In this document: piece after piece, positions 1-5,592 of the stretch | Numbering within the stretch: position 1 is the first letter of the stretch | Layout of the letters: every line of letters starts with the position of its first letter | NCBI GenBank assembly: GCA_030592245.1 | Contig: JAUVJV010000007.1 | Span: forward strand, 1-16,739 | Length of the DNA: 16,739 nt | Direction: 5' to 3' | From: Candidatus Eiseniibacteriota bacterium | GTDB lineage: Bacteria; Arandabacterota; Arandabacteria; Arandabacterales; Arandabacteraceae | Made by a program: the position numbers and the translations under genes | The notes under the pieces: generated by a model | What the model saw: only the letters and a program-made list of their open reading frames with translations | Told to the model about the DNA's origin: nothing | Database searches by the model: none

Positions 1-44
1 AAGGTCAAGACCGGACACCTGCTCTAGCGGCTCGGCGGCCGGAC

Positions 45-308
45 CTACTTCCGATGCACATCCTTGCGGTGCCCGACCTTCACGACGTGAATGACCAGAT
101 GCTCATCATGAACCGAGTAAACAATGCGATATCGGCCCTGACGCACCCGATACCGGTTCTCTCCGGAGAGCTTCTCACACCCGCGCGGCCGGGGTTCATC
201 AGCAAGGTTCCGGATTCGCTGAACGATCCGTCTCCGGTCTCTCCTGTTCGGGATCTGCTCGATCTCCCTGGCAGCCGAGGCCTTGATCAGGACTCTATAT
301 CTTGCCAC
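45..308 (-). CDS. RelE/ParE-family toxin of a type II toxin-antitoxin pair
   Basis: An 87-residue protein with the whole RelE/ParE fold pattern: an N-terminal YRVLI strand, a basic helical pair with many Arg residues (about 13-40), the PRPRG-x-KL turn (about 39-47), then YRVRQGRYRIVY (about 53-64) and the closing strand ending in KVGHRKDVHRK. In this family such proteins are usually ribosome-dependent mRNA endonucleases (RelE) or gyrase poisons (ParE); the PRP-G-KL, YRIVY and VGHR motifs fit RelE better. The start is GTG (minus-strand complement of 306-308) and overlaps the end of the upstream antitoxin gene by 14 nt, so the two are translationally coupled. The last tyrosine usual in VYR is His here (DVHR). 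The length is normal, so it appears intact. The mRNA cleavage activity is inferred from the family. Confidence 0.88.
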   Translation of the reverse strand: MARYRVLIKASAAREIEQIPNRRDRRRIVQRIRNLADEPRPRGCEKLSGENRYRVRQGRYRIVYSVHDEHLVIHVVKVGHRKDVHRK

Positions 309-528
309 GGCGCCTGAGGTCCTTCACCACATCCTCAAATGGGAGCTCAGGTTCGCGAACCCGGTCAGCGAAAGCTGCCAGATCCTCCGCGTCCTCCGCG
401 AGGGCCATCTTGACCGCATCGTTCACGATCTCTGAGATCGAGCGGTCGGTCTCGGCAGCCTTAAGCCTCAAGGCCCGGTGGATCTCGGGATCGAAGTAGA
501 CTGTCGCTCGCTTGTTCTCATTGCTCAT
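295..528 (-). CDS. Ribbon-helix-helix (CopG-like) antitoxin
   Basis: A 77-residue protein. The N-terminus has the RHH DNA-binding pattern: a short beta strand (RATVYFDPEIHRALRLKA, about 7-24), then two helices with the typical RSISEIVNDAVKMAL (about 29-43). The acidic tail (about 44-77, with several Glu/Asp and the PFEDVVKDLRRRGKI end) is the part expected to wrap the toxin. It is first in the operon and overlaps the RelE gene by 14 nt, the common antitoxin-toxin order. RHH antitoxins normally repress their own promoter as dimers; a strong promoter with an overlapping palindrome lies immediately upstream (535-569). The ATG lies only 6 nt past the -10 box, so the message may be leaderless or nearly so. 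Confidence 0.87.
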   Translation of the reverse strand: MSNENKRATVYFDPEIHRALRLKAAETDRSISEIVNDAVKMALAEDAEDLAAFADRVREPELPFEDVVKDLRRRGKI

Positions 529-534
529 ACCAAT

Positions 535-563
535 ATCATAGCACTATAACGCTGAAACGTCAA
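535..563 (-). promoter_or_regulatory. Sigma70-like promoter of the toxin-antitoxin operon
   Basis: On the minus strand there is TTGACG (558-563), a 17-nt spacer (541-557) and TATGAT (535-540). Each box is one base from consensus and the spacing is optimal. The antitoxin ATG follows after only 6 nt, so transcription would begin at or next to the start codon. Confidence 0.72.
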
Positions 564-569
564 GACGTT
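556..569. promoter_or_regulatory. Palindrome over the -35 box, candidate antitoxin operator
   Basis: AACGTC-AA-GACGTT is a perfect inverted repeat with a 2-bp centre, and it contains most of the -35 box of the antitoxin promoter. RHH antitoxins repress by binding such short palindromes in their promoters. Binding here is inferred from position and symmetry only. Confidence 0.5.
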
Positions 570-645
570 CCGTGTCTTGCGCAGTGTCAACTCCACCACC
601 CTCTCAGATGCCAATTCCACGCTACAACTACACACCATTAGTGAT

Positions 646-754
646 GTGTTGACAATAGGCTGAGACTACGGTAATTGGAGATAGTGGGCTGCTGAGCTTT
701 ACTCTGACGGGCAGATGCATATAACGTAGCTCTCACGATCAGTGTATGCAGTAG
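646..754 (+). repeat. Leader repeat, copy A (upstream of the nucleotidyltransferase gene)
   Basis: A 109-bp element that aligns without gaps to 3732-3840 (by hand count about 83 of 109 identical), and in its last 69 bp to the minus-strand copy at 3448-3380 (about 56 of 69). Best conserved are the first 10 bases (GTGTTGACAA), the block GGTAATTG-x-AGATAG, GGG-x-TGCTGA, ACGTAGCTCTCA and the end GATCAGT-xx-ATGCA-x-TAG. It stops 6 nt before the GTG start of the next gene. The 3' end can fold a small hairpin with GATCA at the tip. It could be a mobile promoter/leader or the end of a recombination site. Confidence 0.72.
649..677 (+). promoter_or_regulatory. Possible promoter within leader copy A
   Basis: A perfect -35 box TTGACA (649-654), a 17-nt spacer and TAATTG (672-677) as a weak -10 box. 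The same boxes at the same spacing occur in copy B (3735-3763), although most of the spacer has diverged, which argues that they matter. Confidence 0.4.
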
Positions 755-760
755 TTAGCC

Positions 761-1339
761 GTGGACAAGATGAAGAACCATTTGGAAACAGAACTGCTGG
801 TAATCCTGAGTGAGCATCCCTGGTTCATGACTGCACTGGACACTGTGTCAGACTTGGCCTTACCCCAATGGTGTATCGGTGGAGGTGTCATCCGGAATAT
901 TGTTTTCGATCGCCTCGACGGCGGAACGACGACACCTATCAGAGATGTCGATGCCGCCTATTTCGATCTTTCGGATCTTTCAGAGCACAAGGACCGGGAA
1001 TACGAGGACATCATGAAAGCTCATATGCCCAATGTTCCGTGGGACGTGACAAATCAGGCGGCAGTACATTTGTGGTTTCACAAGAAGTTTGGATACCGTG
1101 TTCCTCCCGTAAATGGTATCGAGGAGGCTATTGCCACTTGGCCGGAAACCTGTACGGCTGTTGCCCTGACAAAGGCACACAAAGATGAGTATAGAGTCTA
1201 TGCTCCGTGTGGACTGGAAGATCTGTTCGGAATGGTAATTCGTCGCAACCCGGCACGGGTCGATGTTCGGACCTACAATGCCCGGATCGCAAGCAAGCGA
1301 TACGATGAGTGCTGGAAATCGGTAAAGGTCATTAAATGA
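761..1339 (+). CDS. Nucleotidyltransferase-fold family protein (NTP_transf_6 / COG3575 type)
   Basis: A 192-residue protein. The core CIGGGVIRNIVFDRL (about 38-52) followed by IRDVDAAYFD (about 60-69) is the G-G-x-R-N plus D-x-D pattern of small nucleotidyltransferase-like proteins, with Asp62 and Asp64 as the likely metal ligands. The C-terminal APCGLEDLFGMVIRRNP and YNARIASKRYDECW stretches (about 147-184) are also typical of this family. Substrates of the family are not established, so none is assigned. The GTG at 761 is taken as start; the ATG at 770 is equally possible, and neither has a clear ribosome site. The gene is preceded by leader repeat A and followed 4 nt after its stop by an attC-like sequence, which fits a gene cassette. 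Confidence 0.82.
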   Translation: MDKMKNHLETELLVILSEHPWFMTALDTVSDLALPQWCIGGGVIRNIVFDRLDGGTTTPIRDVDAAYFDLSDLSEHKDREYEDIMKAHMPNVPWDVTNQAAVHLWFHKKFGYRVPPVNGIEEAIATWPETCTAVALTKAHKDEYRVYAPCGLEDLFGMVIRRNPARVDVRTYNARIASKRYDECWKSVKVIK

Positions 1340-1343
1340 GAAC

Positions 1344-1396
1344 GGCTAACAAGACACATGCAGCGGCCGCGGAACACCGCGCCAACGGGGCTGCGG
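1344..1396 (+). other. Degenerate attC-like sequence 1
   Basis: It begins 5 nt after the nucleotidyltransferase stop with GGCTAAC (R''-like), then AAGAC and ATGCAGC, and later GCTGC-GG-AT as a weak partner arm. A small hairpin CGCGG-AACA-CCGCG lies in the middle. The left end shares TAACAAG-N4-ATGCA with site 3 (N3 and one change in site 2). No R' box with GTT is visible on the right, so if it was an attC it has decayed. Confidence 0.35.
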
Positions 1397-1424
1397 ATTG
1401 CCATCAATCATGAGGCCTGATGCA

Positions 1425-2786
1425 ATGTTTTACATGTTCCAGTCGAAACGAGTTTTTCTGTGGGGCTTGCTGGTGGCGGCTTTGGCGTGTGGGTGTGCGA
1501 AGGCGAAGCCTTCTGACTCCCAGGCGTTCGTCGAATGGGTTTCAGAACATATCATCGCCTTTGAGAGCCTTGACTCCTCGCTTCCTGGAGCAGATCTCGA
1601 GTCGCTCCGGGAGGCGATCGGGTCCGCTCGGGTTGTTGGCGTGGGTGAGAGTCGTCACGACACGCGAGAGCAACTACTCCTGAAAGGTCTGCTCGTTCGA
1701 CACTTGATCGAGGATCTGGGATTTCGTGCCCTCATCCTCGAGGAAAGCTTTCCACATGCGGAGTCGCTCGATCGTTACGTCACATCTGGCGAGGGTGATC
1801 TTCGAGGTCTCATGAATCGTCTGGCTGGCTGGTATCTATGGGACACGGAGGAGATGCTGGAGCTAGTCCAATGGGTCCGACAATTCAACGAGGGCTGCAA
1901 GCCAGGTCAGAAAGTCCGCATCTTTGGGATGGATATCACAGCACCCGCCGTGGGAGTCCAAGGCGTCATTGATTTTCTTCATATCGCGGGGACAGACATC
2001 CAGTTAGACGCCGCGAAGCTTGGCCTTGATCTTCAGCGCGGAGACTTCTGGCCCAGTACTTGGGAGAGATATGCAGCACTGTCAAACGAAAGACGAGGAG
2101 AACTTGGCGAAAGCTATGACGAATTGATAGAGGCCTTGAGATTGGGGAGGGCAAGACTTGTTGCTTCTTCTTCCGAGAAAGAGTACGAGCGAGCGCTATT
2201 GTTGGCCGAGATCGGAAGGATGGGCAATGCCCTGTTCTCGTCTGCGGACCGGCAGGAGGGTGGGGCAATACGCGAGCGCGGGATGGCTCAGACCGTACTT
2301 TGGATTCTCGATCGAGAGATTGTAGGCGAAAAGGCGATCATCTGGGCTCACAACCTGCATGTTGCCAAGAGTCCGTTCCGTATGCCTGGCCTCGCTGAGG
2401 GCACGCTCGAGCCGATGGGTGTGCAGTTGAGTGAAGAGCTCGGTGAAGCGTACATTGCAGTCGGCGGGACCTTTGGAAAGGGATCATACCGGCCAGATCT
2501 TCCTCCAGGTGAACGGGTGTTTGAGGTGGTTCCCGAGGATGTCATGGACGGAGCACTCGACGGAGTCCGAGTGCCCATTTTCTTGATCGACCTCCGCGGA
2601 GTTGAAGAGAATTCAGAAGCGGCCAGGTGGCTGCAGGAGGATCGAGGGTGGAGAGCACAGGATTCACGGGCTGTGCTCGTGCCGAGCGCAGCATTTGACC
2701 TTGTGTACTTCGTGGGAAATATATCGCGCTCGCAACCTACGCCTTTGGCACTTCGGCGATTTCAATCGCTCGCGGAGCAGAACTGA
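1425..2786 (+). CDS. Erythromycin esterase-family lipoprotein
   Basis: A 453-residue protein from the ATG at 1425, which has GAGG 9 nt upstream; a TTG at 1398 and ATGs at 1410 and 1434 are alternatives. The N-terminus is a hydrophobic signal (VFLWGLLVAALACGC) with cysteines at 22 and 24 that suggest lipidation, although the lipobox is not ideal. The family core is clear: VGVGESRHDTREQ (Glu75 and His78), then LIEDLGFRALILEES, and later IIWAHNLHVAKSP and a MG-x-QL-x-EELGEAY-x-AVGGTF block. In EreA/EreB this fold hydrolyses the macrolide lactone ring; most family members have no known substrate. An exported lipoprotein is unlike the cytosolic resistance enzymes, so drug resistance should not be assumed. 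It sits between two attC-like sites. Confidence 0.83.
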   Translation: MFYMFQSKRVFLWGLLVAALACGCAKAKPSDSQAFVEWVSEHIIAFESLDSSLPGADLESLREAIGSARVVGVGESRHDTREQLLLKGLLVRHLIEDLGFRALILEESFPHAESLDRYVTSGEGDLRGLMNRLAGWYLWDTEEMLELVQWVRQFNEGCKPGQKVRIFGMDITAPAVGVQGVIDFLHIAGTDIQLDAAKLGLDLQRGDFWPSTWERYAALSNERRGELGESYDELIEALRLGRARLVASSSEKEYERALLLAEIGRMGNALFSSADRQEGGAIRERGMAQTVLWILDREIVGEKAIIWAHNLHVAKSPFRMPGLAEGTLEPMGVQLSEELGEAYIAVGGTFGKGSYRPDLPPGERVFEVVPEDVMDGALDGVRVPIFLIDLRGVEENSEAARWLQEDRGWRAQDSRAVLVPSAAFDLVYFVGNISRSQPTPLALRRFQSLAEQN

Positions 2787-2797
2787 AGGAGCAAACT

Positions 2798-2865
2798 GCC
2801 TGACAAGCCGATGCACCTGCCGATCCGCCGCGCGGCTCGCAGGTGATCGGCCGACCTTGTGTATC
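2798..2865 (+). other. attC-like recombination site 2
   Basis: It starts 12 nt after the esterase stop. GCCTGAC (2798-2804) resembles R''. The arm GCCGATGCACCTGC (2807-2820) pairs with GCAGGTGATCGGC (2839-2851) except for one extra G on the left, the single-base bulge that marks L''/L' pairs of attC sites. The sequence between them is a GC-rich loop. An outer ACAAG/CTTGT pair also exists (2803-2807 with 2856-2860). The R' box is poor (GTGTATC at 2859), so the site may no longer recombine. The hairpin could alternatively act as a terminator between the convergent genes. Confidence 0.5.
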
Positions 2866-2881
2866 AGTTATCTGTGATGCC

Positions 2882-3349
2882 CTATTGCAGAGGAGTCTGA
2901 AGAACCTGCACATCCTGGATCCATAGCCTACCGCTTCCCTCAACCACAAGATTGAGCTTCAGAAGATCGGGTTTCTGGCCTTTCTTCAGATAGAAAGGAA
3001 CCTCGTAGGACGCCCAGCCGGTTGTCCCTTTGATGGCGTTGCGAACGCCTTTCGAGAAGAACTCTCCCCGTCCTGGTATTCGGCACCACATCTCGAGATA
3101 GGCACGTCCCTGGACATCTTCTGTCTTCAGTCGTGCCCGATAGGTCAACATGCACTGTTCGACGCCAGGCTCCGGCACCTCAAAGAGGCGGATCGTCTGC
3201 TTCTCCGCACAGTCCACGCGCCAAACATCTCCCTCCGGAACGATCACCCCTTGAGTGATGGTGGGATTCGAGATGGTGAAAGCCATCACTTGCTGTGGCG
3301 GGCCAGACGGTTGGGGTGTCTTGAACAATGACTTCAGCCATTCAAACAT
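2882..3349 (-). CDS. Hypothetical protein, beta-sandwich (carbohydrate-binding-like)
   Basis: A 155-residue protein with no signal peptide and no known catalytic motif. After a short amphipathic start (MFEWLKSLFK) it is almost entirely beta-strand-like. The order (a strand with CAEKQTIRLFEV, LTYRARLKTEDVQGRAYLEMWCRIPGRGEFFSKG, GTTGWASYEVPFYLKKGQKPDLLKLNLVVEGSGRLWIQDVQV) looks like jelly-roll domains of galactose-binding type, in which the last strand reads G-x-WIDDV. The ligand is unknown and the fold is inferred from the pattern. A strong ribosome site (GAGGGGGAA) lies upstream of the ATG. Leader repeat C lies 31 nt upstream of the start on the same strand, as in the other two repeat-linked genes. 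Confidence 0.78.
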   Translation of the reverse strand: MFEWLKSLFKTPQPSGPPQQVMAFTISNPTITQGVIVPEGDVWRVDCAEKQTIRLFEVPEPGVEQCMLTYRARLKTEDVQGRAYLEMWCRIPGRGEFFSKGVRNAIKGTTGWASYEVPFYLKKGQKPDLLKLNLVVEGSGRLWIQDVQVLQTPLQ

Positions 3350-3379
3350 GAGCGATTCCCCCTCTGATTCTACACACGA

Positions 3380-3448
3380 CTACTGCATGGACTGATCCAG
3401 AGATTTCCGTTATGTACATCTGCCCGTCAGAATGAAGTTCAGCAACCC
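3380..3448 (-). repeat. Leader repeat, copy C (minus strand, upstream of the beta-sandwich gene)
   Basis: Read on the minus strand, 3448 to 3380 matches the last 69 bp of copy A without gaps (about 56 of 69 identical), including a shared CTGACGGGCAGATG block and the GATCAGT-xx-ATGCAGTAG end. The upstream 40 bp of copies A and B are not recognisable here. The tip hairpin is perfect in this copy: TGGA-TCAG-TCCA. The copy points toward the gene it precedes, although that gene is on the other strand. Confidence 0.72.
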
Positions 3449-3581
3449 CACTGACCCAGCCCCGAAACGGATACCACCTACCTATCCAGTCTGTCAAGCA
3501 CCGGCGTGGGGCGAAGGGCCCCGATCACTGCCTTCGTCGCCGCCCAACCCCATGTCTCCGGAGCCGGCGGTCTCAAAGGCC

Positions 3582-3625
3582 GGGACAGCACCCATTTCCG
3601 GTTCTGCGAAAAAGGGCGCTGTCCC
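3582..3625. repeat. REP-like imperfect hairpin
   Basis: GGGACAGCACCC (3582-3593) and GGGCGCTGTCCC (3614-3625) are inverted copies with a single mismatch, separated by a 20-nt loop. GGGACAG-x-x-CCC arms of this sort are common around REP-associated tyrosine transposase genes; that link is from memory and no transposase is present. The gene-free stretch 3350-3855 otherwise holds only repeats C and B. The rest (about 3450-3580 and 3626-3731) shows nothing I can identify. Confidence 0.5.
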
Positions 3626-3731
3626 CTCTTTATCTCGGAGACAAAGGTGTTAGGAGTCCGATGGATTCAATATCAAGCACACAGGTACGGCATTAGGCGG
3701 AAAAAGCATAGCGCGCGTCCCATTGGTAAAG

Positions 3732-3840
3732 GTGTTGACAAGTGCTTGTGGTCGCGGTAATTGAAGATAGAGGGTTGCTGATCTTTATCTTGGCCAGCAG
3801 CCGTATAAAACGTAGCTCTCAGGATCAGTCTATGCAATAG
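3732..3840 (+). repeat. Leader repeat, copy B (upstream of the radical SAM gene)
   Basis: A 109-bp element in gapless alignment with copy A at a constant offset of 3086 bp. The first 10 bases (GTGTTGACAA) and the ACGTAGCTCTCA block are identical. It ends 15 nt before the radical SAM ATG. It differs most from A in the spacer after TTGACA and in the middle (about 3787-3808). Confidence 0.72.
3735..3763 (+). promoter_or_regulatory. Possible promoter within leader copy B
   Basis: TTGACA (3735-3740), a 17-nt spacer and TAATTG (3758-3763), the same arrangement as in copy A. The -35 box is perfect and the -10 box is weak. Confidence 0.4.
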
Positions 3841-3855
3841 GTATGTGAGGAATAG

Positions 3856-4761
3856 ATGATGATCACCGGAGTTCACTTTCTTCTGAGCTACACCTGCAAT
3901 CTGACATGCGATCATTGTTTTCTCTATTGCAGTCCCACGTCAAAAGGAACGATGACGTTGAAGCAGATAACGGCAGTGCTCGAAGAATCAAAACAGACCG
4001 GAACAGTTCAGGAAGTATACTTTGAGGGCGGTGAGCCGTTTCTATTCTACCCTATTATGGTTGAAGGCATCAGACTTGCGCGAGAAATGGGATTCAAGGC
4101 AGGAATCGTATCCAACGGCTATTGGTCGACATGCATTGAAGATGCACAACTATGGTTGAAGCCGCTTTCAGATCTTGGAATCTCAGACCTGAGCGTCAGA
4201 GATGACGACCTCCATTATGGTGACGTTGCAGAGAGCCCAGCCAAATGTGCTCTCGCTGCAGCAGAACAGTTGGGAATGCCAACGTATTCGCTCTGCCAGG
4301 CCAGGCCGGAAGTCAAGCAAGATGCAGAACCGATCCAAGAGAAGGGGAAACCTGGAATCAGCAGCGGGATGAAATTGATAGGAAGGGCAGTTGAGAAATT
4401 CACCGAGGGATTGCCAACCAGATGCTGTGAGGAACTCAAGGAATGCCCCTACGAGGATTTGGAGAATCCAAAACGCGTTCATGTAGATGTCTACGGCAAC
4501 GTTCAGATCTGCCAGGGCATTAGCATGGGGGACTGTTGGAAGACACCGTTTTCAGAGTTGGTTCAAGGCTACGATGCCCAAAAGCATCCCATTTGTGGTC
4601 CATTGGTTCGTGGAGGTCCGATACGTCTGGTCGAGGAGCATGGTCTTGAGCTGAAAGATGAATACGTAGATGAGTGTCATCTGTGCTATGCAGCACGATT
4701 GGCATTGCTCGACAAGTTCCCAGAATATCTTGCTCCGAGACAGGTGTATGGACTTGAGTAG
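3856..4761 (+). CDS. Radical SAM protein with SPASM-like C-terminus
   Basis: A 301-residue protein. The N-terminal YTCNLTCDHCF carries the C-x3-C-x2-C motif (Cys14, Cys18, Cys21) that holds the [4Fe-4S] cluster cleaving S-adenosylmethionine. EVYFEGGEPF (about 53-62) is the GGE motif for SAM binding. The C-terminal third has many cysteines: a CC pair and C-x-x-x-x-x-C near 190, VDVYGNVQICQGISMGDC (about 210-227), and ECHLC (about 273-277), a layout like SPASM or twitch domains that hold auxiliary clusters. Such enzymes often modify peptides or build cofactors, but no precursor peptide or partner is nearby, so the substrate is open. GTGAGG (3845-3850) is a suitable ribosome site. It is bracketed by leader B and attC-like site 3. 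Confidence 0.88.
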   Translation: MMITGVHFLLSYTCNLTCDHCFLYCSPTSKGTMTLKQITAVLEESKQTGTVQEVYFEGGEPFLFYPIMVEGIRLAREMGFKAGIVSNGYWSTCIEDAQLWLKPLSDLGISDLSVRDDDLHYGDVAESPAKCALAAAEQLGMPTYSLCQARPEVKQDAEPIQEKGKPGISSGMKLIGRAVEKFTEGLPTRCCEELKECPYEDLENPKRVHVDVYGNVQICQGISMGDCWKTPFSELVQGYDAQKHPICGPLVRGGPIRLVEEHGLELKDEYVDECHLCYAARLALLDKFPEYLAPRQVYGLE

Positions 4762-4774
4762 AAATGGAAGATTC

Positions 4775-4841
4775 ACATAACAAGCCGGATGCAGGCGACG
4801 CTTTATTCTGCTCCCCGTTTCCTGGTCCATTTCGGTTGAGA
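4775..4841 (+). other. attC-like recombination site 3
   Basis: This is the best of the three. R'' ACATAAC (4775-4781) is followed by a 5-nt spacer, L'' GGATGCAGG (4787-4795), a 25-nt loop, L' CCTGGTCC (4821-4828), a 6-nt spacer, and R' GTTGAGA (4835-4841). L'' and L' pair as GGA/TCC and CAGG/CCTG with one unequal base between. R'' ends in AAC and R' begins with GTT, as the RYYYAAC/GTTRRRY rule demands, with one deviation in each. The 67-bp length is within the known attC range. It lies 13 nt after the radical SAM stop. A second GTTGAGA follows at 4847-4853. Confidence 0.52.
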
Positions 4842-4927
4842 GATTTGTTGAGAGTTGACAGGGGACCGGCGGTGTCTTAGCTATGGGGACTCTAAAGGCA
4901 GGTCCCAACAGGACTGACGCTGATGGT

Positions 4928-4933
4928 AGGAGG
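4928..4933 (+). promoter_or_regulatory. Ribosome binding site that fixes the lipoprotein start
   Basis: AGGAGG sits 7 nt before the ATG at 4941. It overlaps the codons after the ATG at 4923, which argues that the latter is not the start. Confidence 0.75.
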
Positions 4934-4940
4934 ACTACGA

Positions 4941-5522
4941 ATGAGACGACACAAGATACTCAGCAGTGCGGGGGCCACCCTCGCGGCAAGCATTATCCTG
5001 ATCACGCTGCTCACAGGTTGTGGCGATGACGGATCACCAGGGCCGGGATGCGGCGATCCCTGCAATTCGCTCGTCTTCACACGGGAGGACTCTTCAGTCA
5101 TTGAGTTTCCCGCTTCGGCAGAGACCTATGCCTGGTGTGGGGATTGGAATCCCGAGCAAGTCCCCGTGCCGGCCCTTCATGTTTGGTTCGGGACCTTGGA
5201 GTCCGCAGAGGCCGGCTGGCGGATGCGCGCAGTGGTAGATGACATCGAACTCGAGACACCTCTACCCTTCCCCATCACATTCGTCTGGGATCAACCCGAG
5301 GGCGTCCACATGTTCCTCAACGATCCGCCCAACGAGCTTGCCACCGATACCGAGGATGCCAGTGGGACCATCACCTTCCACCAGCTACCGTGCCCTGACG
5401 GCAAGACCGTGGAGTTCTCAATAGAGGCCGTGCTGGGAAGTGAATATGGAGACATGCCTTCGGTCGCTGTGACGGGGTCCTTCACGGGCAACCTGGCTTC
5501 GCCACCCTGGGATATCGAGTAA
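4941..5522 (+). CDS. Small secreted lipoprotein of unknown function
   Basis: A 193-residue protein. It opens with MRRHKI, a hydrophobic stretch (about 10-25) and the lipobox LLTGC, so Cys27 is the predicted lipidated residue. The mature part starts with a Gly/Pro/Asp-rich linker containing CGDPC. It continues with acidic, beta-rich sequence (for example VPALHVWFGTLESAEAGWRMRAVVDDIELETPLPF, about 73-107) and three further cysteines that could form disulfides. I recognise no family. A 179-bp gap precedes it, taken up mainly by attC-like site 3. A weak TTGACA is seen at 4855-4860 without a convincing -10 box. It converges with the phosphoesterase gene over a 70-bp gap. Confidence 0.8.
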   Translation: MRRHKILSSAGATLAASIILITLLTGCGDDGSPGPGCGDPCNSLVFTREDSSVIEFPASAETYAWCGDWNPEQVPVPALHVWFGTLESAEAGWRMRAVVDDIELETPLPFPITFVWDQPEGVHMFLNDPPNELATDTEDASGTITFHQLPCPDGKTVEFSIEAVLGSEYGDMPSVAVTGSFTGNLASPPWDIE

Positions 5523-5592
5523 CTCTGACCCGGCAGAGCATCTTCGCTAAGACAGATCAATTCCCATAAGGCTGCCTACTCCCCAGGTTGTG

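Noticed and set aside
1425..2786. Macrolide resistance gene (ereA/ereB)
   Set aside because: Only the family core is shared; the protein is exported and divergent, so a gene name or resistance role is not supported.
646..3840. CRISPR array, because of repeated sequence
   Set aside because: Only three copies, widely spaced, in two orientations, each about 70-109 bp and placed before genes; no spacers of constant length and no cas genes.
646..3840. Insertion-sequence ends
   Set aside because: No transposase lies between the copies and the genes enclosed are unrelated and intact; no target duplication was found.
5523..5592. Bidirectional terminator between the lipoprotein and phosphoesterase genes
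   Set aside because: Only a 5-bp stem (CTCTG/CAGAG, 5523-5538) and no T-run; too weak to annotate.
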